Shown here piece by piece: positions 1 to 13,700 of a stretch of DNA of 64,000 nt. Within the stretch, counting starts at the first letter, position 1. Each line of letters opens with the position of its first letter. The notes under the pieces were generated by a model. It ran no database searches and was not told the origin of the DNA. It saw only the letters and a list, made by a program, of their open reading frames with translations. Both the position numbers and the translations under genes were made by a program. The stretch comes from Apostichopus japonicus (lineage: Eukaryota > Echinodermata > Holothuroidea > Aspidochirotida > Stichopodidae), in contig NC_092563.1 of the NCBI RefSeq assembly GCF_037975245.1, forward strand, positions 22,538,960 to 22,602,959, in the 5' to 3' direction.

Positions 1-1198
1 TATAGGATAAGACTGAAAATGTCAACTTACGTGCAAGTTTGTTGTTAAAACAAACAAAAGGAACATCTTCTCCAATTGTGATGAAAAAGCCATGATTCAT
101 TAAGATGGGAAGGGGTAAACGACAAACGTGTCAGAATATTCAATTCTCTGTTGATGTCTCTTGCTTTATAGCTTAGTAATTGCAGTAAAGAGTTTAATGG
201 AGGACAGTGATATATGATATATCTAGACAGCGAAATAAATCTACGGTTTACATTATCTGATGGTATATTGGTTTCGTCAGAGATAATCTTACACGTCCGG
301 TACACTTCCTCTATCGTCTTCCGAGTTGAGGTTCAAACGCGTGACCTGTGTAGCAAACTCTTCTCATTTACAGATGGCGACAAAGTAAAACATGTCACGT
401 GACTAAATAGCCTACAACATCACAAAATAAGCCATCGTGGTGTGAGGGGCGAAGACCAATTTTCTATTTTACCCCATTCTGTAAGAGTCAGGGTATTTAC
501 GATGTAATTAACGGTTGTATTGATATGAATTTTCATGACAAAGATAGACTGTACCTGCTGTTACGAATTCAAGTTTACGGGGAGGGGATGGTTGATGCAG
601 GCAAAAAAAAGTTAGATGGTGTCCGTTCTGGGATTGAGTCTAATGGGAGGGATGTACACTTCCCTATACGAGATTTGTATTCAGTAAGAGTGCAAAGATG
701 AATTTTGCTATCCTTTCCATCATTATAACTATACATTCAAGTCGACTTTGCGGCCGTGTGTTATAAATTGTAAGCCATTGGAAGACAGTTTGTAGGAGGG
801 GAATAAGGGGAGGAGGCATGTGTCCCCATGCTTCGAGTGGATACGTCCCTGAATATGTAAAGTTGTCAAACATCAATAAGACATAAATTACTTGTTGGTA
901 TACATATACGCATGTTTTTCAAATCTCTATATATTGACACAAATGGAGATGGTGTGTTTCTATTAAAGACCACAATAAAAAAAGTAAGTACAACCCATAC
1001 ACAGTATCATATATATTACCGCCCCCCCCCCTTTCTTGTCTTCCCTGTATCGTCTCTGAAATTTCAGTGGAGGAGGCAGGGAGGGGCACTTGCCCATGCC
1101 CTTATGGACTCATGTCGCATTTGCTATTCCGTACTATCCGGTGGTCCATAAGTACGTGGTTCTGTATGAAAGAAATATCTCCTGCAGTTACAGCGATT
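1..1198. other. Non-coding stretch, nothing recognised
   Basis: Reading frames here are short and lack domain-like composition. The only visible structure is a C-run near 1021-1031. I see no gene, RNA or clear repeat. Confidence 0.6.
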
Positions 1199-1204
1199 GC
1201 TTTA

Positions 1205-1300
1205 CTTTTGGGGCGCCTTCTTCTTCTTCTTCAGCCGTTGTCGATCCACTGCTGGATGAAGGCCTCAGCATGATGTCTCCAACTCTCTCTCTCCCTTGCA
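1205..1300 (-). mobile_element. 3' end of a LINE (non-LTR retrotransposon), 5'-truncated
   Basis: On the minus strand the frame reads ESWRHHAEAFIQQWIDNG and then a stop, followed at once by a (GAA)n tail (CTTCTTCTTCTTC on the plus strand). A short C-terminal peptide ending in Q-W-I-D-N-G, a stop and a simple-repeat tail is typical of RTE-like LINE 3' ends in invertebrates. Only about 90 bp remain, consistent with a 5'-truncated insertion. The clade is an inference from this tail only. Confidence 0.5.
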
Positions 1301-1368
1301 TGTGTGTACCAACACTGGCGGATCCAGAGCCTTTGTTTGGGAGGGGCCAAAGTGGCATTAGAGTGATA

Positions 1369-1412
1369 TGGGGAGGGGTCTAAGGGGAGGGGGTGCCCCC
1401 CTCCCCTTTGGA
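1369..1412. repeat. G/C-run hairpin repeat, copy 1
   Basis: A run GGGGAGGGG...GGGGAGGGGG is followed within a few bases by its complement CCCCCCTCCCC, giving a strong foldback. The same arrangement recurs at 1699-1742 and 55587-55627, with looser versions at 2284-2325, 4468-4502 and 43425-43500, so it is an interspersed family. Confidence 0.6.
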
Positions 1413-1698
1413 AAATTTTCTATTGCTGAATGCCCTCAGATGCAATTTGGTGCGACAAAAGTGGACAATGGTGATGTTAATTTACTTCTAAAAAAATTTT
1501 TTCCCAGGTGTAATTTTCTAAAATATCTATAAAACAAAGTTGGGATCATCTTTCTCAAGAAATTTTATTTCTCATAGGTTATAAATTTCTTATAACCAGC
1601 CTGTAACTGCAAAATGGTGTTAAACTGTAAATCCTCATACATTTACATAGCTCCGAACTCTTGAGAAGGCAAATGCTGGTTCATGCCACGAATCGCAG

Positions 1699-1800
1699 TC
1701 CTGGGGGAGGGGTATAAGGGGAGGCGGTGTCCCCCTCCCCTTTTGAATTTTTTTGGAATCCTGGTGATGCCTACATGTAAAATGGTGGCACTTAGAAAGG
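1699..1800. repeat. G/C-run hairpin repeat, copy 2, with conserved 3' flank
   Basis: The sequence has GGGGGAGGGG, TATAAGGGGAGG and then the complementary CCCCCTCCCC. Its flank reads TTTTGAATTTTT...CCTGGTGATGCC, then a tract ending TGGTGGCACTT. The copy at 55587-55680 has the same order (hairpin, TTTTTGAAGGTGCC, TGCTGGCACTTG). The repeat is therefore longer than the hairpin itself. Confidence 0.55.
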
Positions 1801-1842
1801 CTTTTGTCACCCAAAATTTTCTGAGAATTATGCATTATTTTG

Positions 1843-4800
1843 TGTGTAACATCAATAAATTGAATAGTAGGTGATAATTCATTCTTTCCCGTGGCATGAA
1901 AATGTTCGCTGCTCGCCCCAATGAAAAGAAATATAGGCTAATTTGAGGTTCAAATGATGCTGTAAAGGAGGTTTTATACTCTATTATGCTAAATGCCAAA
2001 GAAATGATGGTTGCTAAGTCAAAATTTGATGCAATTTTTTTTATGTATATACTTGGCAATTACAATGCGGTTTTTTCGGACGCTTGTTCGGGTCAGCGGG
2101 TTTGGGTGTTAGAATGCGGGTCTAATTCCCGCGAATTGCGGGTCAGTTGGGAGCTCTGCATTTAATTTTAAACCAGAAAACGAAAAGGTTTAGACTAGTC
2201 TACCACTGCTATTCCTCTCGATTTTTTTTAATTTCCAATCATATGATTTAGCGGATGTTCGGAAACACTTTTTGGCTCACCTTTGGGGGGGGGGGCATGG
2301 CCCCCTTGGCCCCCCCCTTGGATCCAGTGTGTACCAATTGGTTTCATTCCATGCAGAATTTCTGTATTTCATCTCTCCATCTCTTTCTTTGCCTGCCTCT
2401 GTTCCTTTTTGGGGCGCTTAGTTTCTGTAAATTGAAACAGTTATCTATCCAGCATCGCTAAACTACACCACCTTTCCTTACTGTTTTCGCGTACGGTGTT
2501 ATACATAATCTGCACTGATGTGTTCGTTAGTCAAATTGTGAACCACTGTACTATTTCAATCGCAATTTTAATCTGCAAAGTTGTAACGGAAACAGCCAAA
2601 GTTACCACTGTGAAACAAGTACACATCACTTTTGTAACTTGGATCTTGAGACACTTTCGTGGATTCTATTTAGCTGAATTATACTGCAGACTTCATCGCA
2701 TGCGCAAAGGTATAGGAAACAATTTCATTGTTTCCAGCAGTTTGAATAACCTCTACAAGTTGAATGTTGTCTATTTCTGCCGGAATCTGTTCAAATCATC
2801 GAAGAAATCACATCGCTGAAGGATACTTTTCAACTGACATGTCCTACTCATCATATGAAAACTAACGGCTTGGGCTATCACGGCACATTCAACTTTTGCC
2901 ACCATAACCGTTTAGTGTTTGAGATAAAAGAAAGTTTAGCAAAGTGCTCCCCAGCTCTCGCCCTTGTTTCACCCAAGATTTTCTAAAATGCCCCAAATCG
3001 CCTTCAATCCTCGATGTCTAGATCATCAGTAGTTTATTTCATCCTCTTCAACATCCAAGAATGAAAATGAACGATAATGACTCCAAACATGCCAAACAAA
3101 TCACTACAGTAGGTTACTTTTAGGAATATTTTTGTATAATGGTTAACCATTCTCTCGGACGTGTACTACTCTGCATTAATGTGGTACGGTACCTGTAATC
3201 TAAGTTGAACACGAGATGAAAAAAATTGGGGAGGGAAGTGGATGCTTGAATGTGTAAAGATTATACTATCATGAGCAATGGGGATTTGCATAAAGCATGA
3301 TCCTAACCCCACCCTTACCCCCTCCCTTCACGCGAATGGAACGTTTTCATATGAATGAAATTGTATCATAGCATTTGTGATGTATGAATTGCACGAACGT
3401 GCCACACGGTTCCATGAGTGAGACCATGGAGGTCTGTTTTTACCTCCATGGTGAGACTGATTGAGTGGCGGCCGGTCCTCCTCTGGCTACGATACTGCCT
3501 GTGTGGCAGACTCTTGTTTGCTCTAAACTCATTTTCAATCCCGAAAAACATTTGCCTCATTAATATTAGGCTTATTATTATTATATTTTTTATATTACCG
3601 TCTGCAAGGTAAATGGCTAATGCAAACCCGGAAGCTCTTCAGACTAGGATTAAACGGCGAGACGGGTCCAAGGTTTCAGTCTCTTATACTCACCAGGTGT
3701 AACTAGGAAGGTATTTTCGGTAGCTTTCAGTGAAATTTTAGTTGCCCCGTGCCACCGTGACCGTCCCTCCCCTACGCCCCCTCTTCCCCTTCTCCTCAAG
3801 ACAAGACAAATTATGCACTATAGGAGCATTATTGCACGTGTTCCCTCATATACAAAGCCATATCCGGTGTTAATCAACTTGAGTAAGTTCAAAATAGTGA
3901 TATAAGGCAATTATAAATGCCTTTACGAGTTCATATGGGGTTTCCTATGGAATCAGACACTTTCAACTGGGTTAAAGTGAAATTAATCCTTTGGTGTTGT
4001 TTAACATGGAAAAAAAAATATACTGGTAGAAATATCAATCCGAGAGGTTGTATTATAAAAATGTAAGAAAACTTTGCTGGCATGAAAACCATACGTTAAT
4101 GGAAATTGATCCGTACAGCCATTCTCGATTACGTGTGAGACGTGTACATTTTTTCGTTTACCTCTATGTATTTTTTTTCGGAGAGGGAAAAATATTCTGT
4201 CTTATGGTATTTTAATGCAGGCGCATAGAGAGGAATTTGCCAAGGGAGGGGCGAAACTGTATAGCTTTCAGAGCCGTAGATATGTTACACAAACTATCTA
4301 AGCGTAGCGCCACCATACTGGCGCGAAGCGTACAAGAAAATTTTGGATGAAAATGCCTCCCAGATCGCTGGAAATGGCACTTCCCAGGCCCTGTTAGTTG
4401 CATCTTAGCATTTTCTCTTTGAAATTACTAGCGATGTCATAAAAACATACAACAAAAATATACTCAAGGGGGGGGGGTGCCCCCTTCTCCCCTTGGCCAC
4501 GCGCCTGTTTTATTGTACACTAGGTGACCCTTGTTCCAGATAATAAAGTTTGCAGAAAATAAATCTTTGGAAATATCTGTTTCTTAGGTGGTTGAAGAAC
4601 TTTTACTTCTCATACCACTACCTCGATATGTTGTCTATCTATGAACGTGAAAGACTAAACTGTTCCACATCCGTAATCATGTAAAATATTGATTTATTTA
4701 AAAAAAAAATCTGGTTACGTGTGTGACATTAAGTTAGGCGATCGTTCAATTGCCAAAGATGGCCCTAAATTACGGAACGTCATCCCACTAGAACTCCGTA

Positions 4801-6775
4801 TCATTCCTTATTGGTTATTTTAATAAAAGTAGTCTAAGACATTTTCTCTTTAAAAATTACAATGAATACTTCTTTAAGTCAAGCATCGACTAAAGTAACT
4901 TTTCTTCTATCTTTATTTATATTTTGGTTTCAGAACAGCCGTGCACGTCTTGCGCTGTCCGCAAGATAGTGGTTGTGCATTAACCTTTCACTCACACTCA
5001 TTAGTTAGTGACGTGTATGGCATTCTGTATGACTATTTTGTAGGGATGAGAGGTGTTCATGGCGTATGTACTTAGTATGTTTACATTTACGCTGAAATAT
5101 GCAAAATGATAACTCTGAAATATTAAACCGAAGCTTTCAAACAACTGCATGTCGACCCTTTCATATAAATCATAAACGCTCCACGCATGCGTATCATTCA
5201 CCCAGTAATTGCGAGTCTGTCCAGGGTTTAGTATTGGTTAGTAGTGGAAATGAAAGATTATTTCATTCCATGTATGAATAATAAATGGCGAATAGCCGCC
5301 CGATGGAAAAGATGACGAGATCTTCGACTGGCAGTTGAAACTTGAACGTTACTTGACACATGTTACCCTCTAGCATAATGGGAGGCAATATACACGATGA
5401 TCCTTTGTATATGATTTCAGTCAAATTTTATCTCCAAATCCTTTAGCGAGTCTTTTACAGGTCTTATATCCGTTCACAGTATTTATGGAAACAGTCGGCG
5501 GTGGGAATCTCAGTCCACTTAGTCAGTTTCTACAAATTCCAAGGCTAAAGAATATTGAATCCAAGACCGGAATCCATGTCTTTGGTACCCAATTTCAAAC
5601 CTTTCTTTCGAGTTTGCACAAGCAATTCACGATAACCTCCCCTGTGCCTCCTCACTATACCTCTCCTGCACACTACCATCGTATCAGCACAAGTTTTAAC
5701 TGGGGTGTCATGATACACTGGGCAGGACCTAAATCACTCCCTCCCGTCCCTCTTCTACATAAACATTAAACAACAGATGTCAAACACTAACAAGTCTTAC
5801 ACAGAATAATAAGAAATGTATTGTATTTTTTTCACCTATAGTTCGGCCGTTTGCTTATTTACAAACGGCTTTATTTTCAGGTCATGCTTCAGAGCACTTG
5901 TATCATGACAGTATATGAACAGTGTGCGGAGTATCGTGTCTCTACTGTGCGGAAGTATAAACTGTCATTATACTCAGTATACGGAATCCTACAACAGGAT
6001 ATATCAGACTTTTCCACCTGTTAGTAATAGTGTTTCGAAGCATAGTAGCCTACGTAAGAGGACAGTTAAGAGTGACATTGCGTTAGCAAACGGTCCTAAC
6101 TAGCTGAATAGTTAACAAAATCACCTATTTCGGCAAGTTTCATTTCAACTTTAGAAGAAAAAAACAAATATAAAACATTTGGGTATTTAATTTACAAAGC
6201 CACCCCTCAATCAGCTCCCTCTATACCACGCCACGCCAACCCACCCCACTTCTAGCAGCAGTAAATCTCCTCAATAGAAAGGGATTTGTGATAGAGAATA
6301 CACGTCACATCCATGCACTGCTGATGTATAAAACACCCATGTAGGTACGCGTGATTGCCGCGTAAACTTAATTGCATAGAGAACGCTCTTTCCATTTTTT
6401 CTAAGAGCCGCCAAACGATTATGACAGGGTCATAGCGACATCGACGTTTATAATATCTGGGGAGGGGGAGGGGGTATATTTGTTGCCGTTGGTATTTGCA
6501 TCTCTTTGTCCATGTAAGTGTATTTTCTCTAAAGACTGGAATATGAACTCGGCATGTTTTCCGTGGACTCAGGCTTGTTTTGTACTCAGGGTACAGGGAA
6601 CCTGTATGGATATGCATGTATTTTGGATCCTTCTGCAAGCAGGAACTCGCGAAGAAGCAATCATTGGCTTGTCAAAGCCGCAAACTGACCAAAGTCAGTC
6701 TCTTAGATTCATATTAACGTCCATGATTATAGGAATTGTCAATAACTCTGTAACTGGACGACATACATTAATCTT
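1843..6775. other. Non-coding stretch with scattered repeats
   Basis: No coding frame with family resemblance was found on either strand. Visible items are G/C-run repeats at 2284-2325 and 4468-4502. The remaining short frames look like chance. Confidence 0.55.
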
Positions 6776-6828
6776 GGAGTGACTCGAATTCGAGACCTTA
6801 TGATTGAAAGGCACTGAGCTAACACTCC
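6776..6828 (-). tRNA. tRNA-like remnant or SINE head (degenerate, D arm missing)
   Basis: On the minus strand a 6-bp acceptor-like stem (GGAGTG with CACTCC) encloses TTAGCTCAGTGCC, which resembles a tRNA A box. It also encloses a CCTT/AAGG anticodon-like stem and AATTCGAGTC, which resembles a B box. At about 53 nt it is too short for a nuclear tRNA and much of the D loop is missing. A tRNA pseudogene or the head of a tRNA-derived SINE fits better than a functional tRNA. Confidence 0.25.
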
Positions 6829-9800
6829 CTAATATGGCACTGGCGATATGGCACTGGCGAGTCCATGTAGTCCGTTTTAAATTATTCAAGTATGTGATAT
6901 GGCTCCAATATGGTATATGTGTAACTGCTTACAGCTGTAATTCAATTCTGTAATAATAACGTATACAGACACTAGATCATACATATCATACATTTGGAGG
7001 CGTGACACACTATATATTCTGCATGTGGGGCCGGAAAATGGGGAATCAAGCCCCGCCAGTGCGCCAGGCTTAGGGCATTCTTATATAGGTGCTTCTTTCA
7101 TTCAAAACCTGATTTTTTTTTCTTTAGTCACCTGCAACTGACATCTCATATTCCGATGGAACCAAAGACTTCGTTCGTAATTGTAGGTGGGTATAGAGAA
7201 AACACAGTGGCATTAAGTCCTAACCATAGAGCTTTACACATATTTATATATGCCTCAATAAGACGATCGGCACCAAAATACATTTCAATAAATTCAACAA
7301 ACGTTCCCTCGTCCCTACGTTCCAACTAACCCAAATAGTTATGCGGTCCCTGTCCAGTTTCAGAAGGGTTGCCCCCAGTTATGGTTATATCGCCTGGTTA
7401 CTCTTACTTCTGATTTACCCCCATGCTTATACCATGATACGTGGTTTATAGCGGTTGCTGGGAATCTTTACAAACCTGTTCCGATTAGGCAAAGTATGCG
7501 CACAAAATTTTTAAACGAGACTACGTGCATGGTACTGAAATCTTAAGAGAGTCACGTCTTGCAAACTACACTAGCTGCCATATACATATCTCACACTAAC
7601 AACGCTAAATGCAATGTGTTACCTTGGGGTGGAATATAACATGTCCCGGCGCGGCCCTAGTACTGTACTAATACTAGGTCTAGACATGTAGAAGCCTTCG
7701 CAGTCGGTCGGGAAAGGAAGGTAGGATAAGTGAGGAATCCTCTTTATGTGTTTTTCTGTATGACAACTTTAATTGTAAAATTCAACTTCACAAGCCGGCT
7801 TCCATTGCTGGCTAGGTCAATGTTCATGTCATTCAGAAACGTATCTGCTTAGCGTTACGTTAGGTTTTGCAGTAGGCCTAGGCTCTATATTTACCATAGG
7901 CTATACAGGCCTTCGGCTAACATACATAAATAGAGTTGGACATGAGACTAGCTGCTTAGAGTTAGACGTAGGCTAAGCAAAGCATTATGGTTGGCACATC
8001 TCTGTAAGTTACCCCACAGGCTTTCCTCAACTATATAACTTTAACAGTTGATACTACACCTAACCATCGACCAACTTCACTAAACAGAACCAGCGGGAGT
8101 GACAAGACACATGCATACACGTTATAGTATTAATACAGTAGTTGTCGGGCTCATGCACAGGAGAGGTATAATGAATTTATTAGACCATGGGTACTTATAA
8201 ACAACATTATTCCAATTCTTAACAAATAAAAATAACATAAGAAGTATTCTAGCATTTTCTGTTTGTAAGAGTAGACCCATTGATGATTGAATAAGAACTA
8301 CAGTGTTGTACAATGGAAACGAAGGTGACATTAAGTCACAAGAATGACTACTAAAAAGGTTAAAATCATTACATAGGAAGCTCATTATATAGAATAGCAG
8401 AAAGCTGCCTGCAGTGCTACAGGCCTAACATAGGGAAACGTATTGTTCCATGCCATGTGTAGCATTATATTCCCCATATAGAGATATCGCCATGTATACA
8501 CACCTGACAATCACACAGTCACATTCTCGATGAAAGGGGACTGGGGTTGAGAGTGGATCAGGCGTTCATTTTTGGTACCCAGGTTCCTTCTTGGGTGACT
8601 GTTAGTAAGAAGTACTATAAAGTTCCAAGTGCAGACAGTACTGTCACAGAAGTAACTTACAGGCAGGTACTTATCAGTTCTGAATTCTGGCTCAGCCCAC
8701 ATTGCAAACACCAGCTTGGTAAACTGCGACTAACGCATCTCGATGGCCACACTTTTATCAGTCATAGGATAAAGGTCTTAATTTTATGCTTAGGATGCAT
8801 AGGCCTATTTTATACTTAGTGTAACAACTGAGTCATCCATATAAGCTGGGTCATGCTTAGGAATTGAACTTCATTTATTTGATGTACTTGAACTGTAATA
8901 TGATCACTTGTATGTCTACATCTCATTTGCAATTTAATGTATTTTTGTGTGTGTCTGTTCCTATATTTGTGAATGTAAGTTTTATCAAAGTCATGCACTC
9001 ACAGAAAACTTCCAATTAGGCCAGTTATATATTAGCTATGATGCAGTGTTATGGGAATGATTCTAAAAGTTCCTTAGAACTCTCATTGTTAAAGGTCAAG
9101 TGTAAGTGGTTGTCAACCAATCATTTGATTAAGTCTTTTCCTGGGTTTTTCATTCTTTGGAGCAATTTTCTGCAAGAATGATATCTTGTGATTTGTGAAT
9201 GTCATCTTCACAATGCCCAAAAAAATTGCAAGCATGGTAAAACCAACAAACTCTGGTACTGTACTTTAGTAATCTTCTTCGTTAGTTCTTTCACATGACT
9301 ATATATAGGTTCAGCAAATATTTAAAACAAGATGTGGTCAAGCGTGAGAATATCTCGCCTTCCATTCAATCTCTTTTGATACCAAAATCATATTGTACTG
9401 TTCATGACTGAACTTTGGTCCTTTAAACTGTGCACTGCATTTAGTCCTTGTACCTTTAAAAAAAAATATATGAATAGAGTTCTTTGTACAAACTGTACAA
9501 TTTCTTTAACAGCAGATCAAATGATCCAGTGACTCTGATGGTCAATGACTTTTGGTCTTACGTATCTTACAGAACTTGAAAAGAACTTGGCATTTCTGAT
9601 ACAACAAAAATCTTAGCAAAAATACCAAGTTGTGGAAATAAGCAATGAAGTTGGTTCCTTACAGTGTGCTTCTTCAAGGCTCTAGACAATGCTGTCTGCT
9701 ATTCCTTCATTAATCAATTGCTATATGGGGGGTGGGGGGGGAGAGGGGATACATGGGGAGGGGAAACTGTGGTGTTGGTGGTAGTAGTTATCTTCCAATC

Positions 9801-10417
9801 AGTTCATTGTGCATTTTTAGTGTCCAATATAATAAATACAGGATACTTTCTCCTAGCTTGATTTGAACACCAGTTGGTAAATTATACCAATTATAAGCGG
9901 CTTCCTTACTGGCAACTTTCCCTTTAATATGAAATATCTTTAAATAAATAATCTAGAAAGACATCATTATTCTCTTTTCATTGTCTATTTTCTCATTTCA
10001 GATTGCACTTGGTATTACTGTAGCATTAGGCACAGGTTAGCCTGAATTATTTATGTACTACTACATAGTCTTTGGCGAAGTCCTGCTAAATTTTAGCATT
10101 ACCTCCAACAGAATGAGGAAGATGGACACAAGAACTCATTTTACTCACGGTTATTAACCAAATCAGATTGTTCAGAAATATTCATTCTAATAGCACAATC
10201 TGCTAGACATTGCTGCACACACTAGTTGAGTTCTGTACACACATCAGAGTGATGTCCTATACCCATCCATATCATGCAAAATCAGATTTTTACATCTTGT
10301 TGATATAAGGTCCTTTTGTGGACATAAAACTCTTTTAGTAGAAAGAAAGTCAAGACTAGAGAAACTAGAGAGAGCACAACATATCTGTCTCTCCTCCTGG
10401 AGGAAATACTTGCGACG
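6829..10417. other. Non-coding stretch upstream of the sorting nexin gene
   Basis: No supported coding frame. A G-run tract lies at 9724-9770. AT-rich sequence runs up to an in-frame stop at 10418-10420, just before the sorting nexin start codon. The promoter must lie here, but I see no TATA box I would defend. Confidence 0.5.
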
Positions 10418-10447
10418 TAGGAGGAGAGAGGAGACAGGAAAGAAAGT

Positions 10448-10736
10448 ATGACCGCTCCGGGAAAGTTGAAGAAGTTACCCTGCACCATTAGTATAAATGA
10501 TCCTGTCAGCTCATCGTCGGAGAGTGAGCTGGTGGAAGACGATGATGAGCTCGGGGTCAACTTCAGCGGTCAACTGACCTTTAACGATGGTCTCGGCTTG
10601 GATGGCATGGGCATCCCAGGTGACAGTGATTTGGGTGATGATGAAGGCGATGATGGTTTAAATGATGATGATGATGATGGTGATGGTGATGATGACACCG
10701 GGTCTCAGGGTGCTTCCTTTTCTTCTCTTCCCTCAG
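10448..10736 (+). CDS. SNX21-like: Exon 1 of the SNX20/21-type gene
   Basis: Carries 96 codons plus the first base of Gly97. The donor is CTCAG|GTAGAG. It encodes the acidic, Ser-rich N-terminal tail, where GAT repeats give a run of aspartates. The Ser-Ser-Glu-Ser-Glu cluster followed by acidic residues would suit casein kinase 2, which is an inference from composition only. Confidence 0.85.
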
Positions 10737-13700
10737 GTAGAGTAAATGCCTATTTTTATGAAATTTGAATTATAAACCATGTTAGGTACAATTGTACCAA
10801 TTTATGGGTTTGCTGAGATGGGTAGTCATAGAGTTAATAGGTGAATTCCATCAGTGAGTGTTATTTAGGTAACTTACAGATTGAATTTATACAGCCATGT
10901 TAATATATGAAATTTAAAACCAGTATAAAATGACAGTGAAGTTTGCTTTTCGAGATTTGTAAGTCCATTTTGGTACTGCTCACATTGGAAGAGAGATTTT
11001 TGGTCCCTTTTCCCTAATAAATCCTATTTCTTCATGACAGTAATTGTTAGATTTTAGCTGAATTCAATTGTCATAAAAAAATGACCATTTTGAATTACCC
11101 AACAGAATCATTAAAGTTACGTGTTTAATACATGGGGTTGGACACCAGTGTTTATCTGTTTTCCCCAAACATACCCAGTAAAACTGTACAGTAGCATCAG
11201 TACTTATTACCAGGAAATCCCTAAAACAAGGCTAACACATTTGTTGTGCAAAGTATAGACCTGCTACACCAGCTGTCATAAATGGAGAAACAGTGTCATG
11301 GTTTCAAAACTTTTCAGGATGACGTAAGGCACAATATTAATTTTGATATGTTGTAGGCCCTTAAGAATAAATATTTTTTTTGGTGAAAAAGGGTGATCTT
11401 TATGTCAAAATTTAAAACTGTTAGAGATTGTTTACCACAAACAAGACTTTTCTGGCGAAGCCTACTGTTATAATGCTGAGACCTGTGCTATTGCTTCCTG
11501 TCTTTGGTTTTCTCAAAACCGCAACAGTTTTATTGGTTAATTCACATCCCTTTATGTCTCACTAAAAAGCCTGTACAAATCAAAGTCATCATTTCATTCA
11601 GGTTTTTAAAATTCTGAAAACCTTGTAAATACTTCAGATAATTCAGAATGTCAAACTTGGGTGAACCTGACACTTGTTTATGTTAGTTGTTCCTCCTCAT
11701 TAAGTTAAAAAAAAACTTTGTGAACTTTTAAACATGACTTGTTCTCATATATGTAAAATGTGGCAAGGAATTAATAAATCTCAAGTCTGTATTCTTAGTT
11801 TTAGGCCTACAGGGATTTTTAATGATTGCATAGTTGATTGTGTTGCAAGTTTTGTTTCCGCTTGATATAACTTCACACACCTACTGTAGGGTAAGCTTGA
11901 AACTGAAAATGGCTTACTGTGCTAAACCTCAGTTGTAGATATAAATAGTTCAGACGTCAATGAGGAAAAGTTGTTATCCATTTTCTGTGTGTGTGTGCGT
12001 GTTTGTTTTTGTGTTAACAATTTGTTCGCACTGCTGACATTATCAATAATACCAATCTCCGAAATCTTTGTAAAAGCATCACAGTTTGTCCAGAAAAGTG
12101 TAATTTGTGTAAACATTTGGGTGTGTATCAATTTATATTATGATCTGTATATCAATCTAACAAGCAGAATTTTTTTGCATTGTCTGCATTACATTTTGAC
12201 TCAGATTTTTGCTGAGTATACTAAAATATTAGTTTCCATTACCACTTACTGTAATGAACTGCCATTGTACTTCATACAGGCTTCCTTCCAAAACAAATTT
12301 GCTGAGACACACACTTCAGCAATTTCCTACAGTTACACACAGTGGCACGACCTGGCACTGTTTTCTTTGTACAAACCAATCATAATAATCTACAGTACAG
12401 TGCGTATGGCAGACTATTCCATTACAATGTGTTAGTACTCCACATTGTCCTTTGGTAGAAGGTTGAAAGTTAGGATATCCTGTCGGAACTTTGGTAAAGG
12501 ATCAAAAGTTCATCACAAGTTGGTAACCATTCAAAGTGGACTGTTTGAACAACAAGCAGAGTGTTTTGATAACAGGAGAATAAAACAACTAAGGACATTT
12601 CTGGAATTATTCGGGACTTAATAATCAGTTGGAGTTTTTGTTTACTTGGACCTGAGATTGATCCAGGACGCATATTTTGCACAGTGTTGTATTTTTTTTG
12701 TGATCGATTGATTGATGCCAGGCTATGACTACTTTACTGACTGTATCAACTGGCAGCTTGGAGCCTCTAAAGAATAAGAAATGTACATATGTGTAAATTT
12801 AATGGTATCAGATAGTGTATTAACCTATATGTGTAACTTTGCTTCCTGGACATTGTTTTCTTTCAACTTTGAGCTAGGTTAAGTAACCATGTAGTTTAAG
12901 TGTTAAGTGTGACTCTACACTTTGTTCCATATATATAAACACACAATATACATATATACTTAGTTAACTAGTTTCATATGTACAGTAGGCTATTCCTGTA
13001 CCTATTCCTGTATCTAATGTTCAGAACTAACATTATTATTACTAATATTATTATACTCAGTACATTTCACACCTTTGTATGCCAAATTTGCCAATGAGGC
13101 TGTATACAGTAGGACTACAGTAGATTGATATTCATATATTTTGTAAAAAACAGGTGATCAGCTATGAATACCACATCAGTTAATTACAAAAAGATGTGAG
13201 CGCTTTTGGAAGTCACTAATAAGTAATAACCTCTGGTCATGTCATTTGGTTGAATTTAGTAAACTGTTTCACTGAATTGGCTGTGTAAAGCGATGTCTCT
13301 CCTAGAGAATTGCCTATTTTAGCCACGAGTATATTTACAAAATGCCAACTACCTGTGCTTAAAAAACATTGTTGGGTACAGTAGCTGTATGTTGTAAACT
13401 TATATACATTATATCATTACATGCACAGTAACTTTTGTTAATGTTTGTTACTCTGACTTTGAATTAATTAGAACATAGGTTCAATCATTCCCAGACTGTA
13501 CCTTAGTTCTTTACACACATTATGTACAGAAATGAATGGTAATCCATGAATTGTAAACAATATGCATAACTTTAGATATATATTTATTAGCTGATGAATC
13601 ATTGTTTTCCTTGATGAAAGGACGGAACCGTCAACACAAACATTCCAATGAAGAAAGGAAACAAAGAGAAAAACACTTCTAAAACATATTTGATTCTGAC

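Noticed and set aside
10282-10560. Minus-strand 92-residue frame across the sorting nexin start
   Set aside because: Shadow of exon 1 and its upstream sequence; Ser-rich only because of the antisense of GAT/GAG codons.
11971-12435. 154-residue plus-strand frame in intron 1 of the sorting nexin gene
   Set aside because: AT-rich, Phe/Ile/Tyr-heavy composition, lies wholly within the intron, no recognisable domain.
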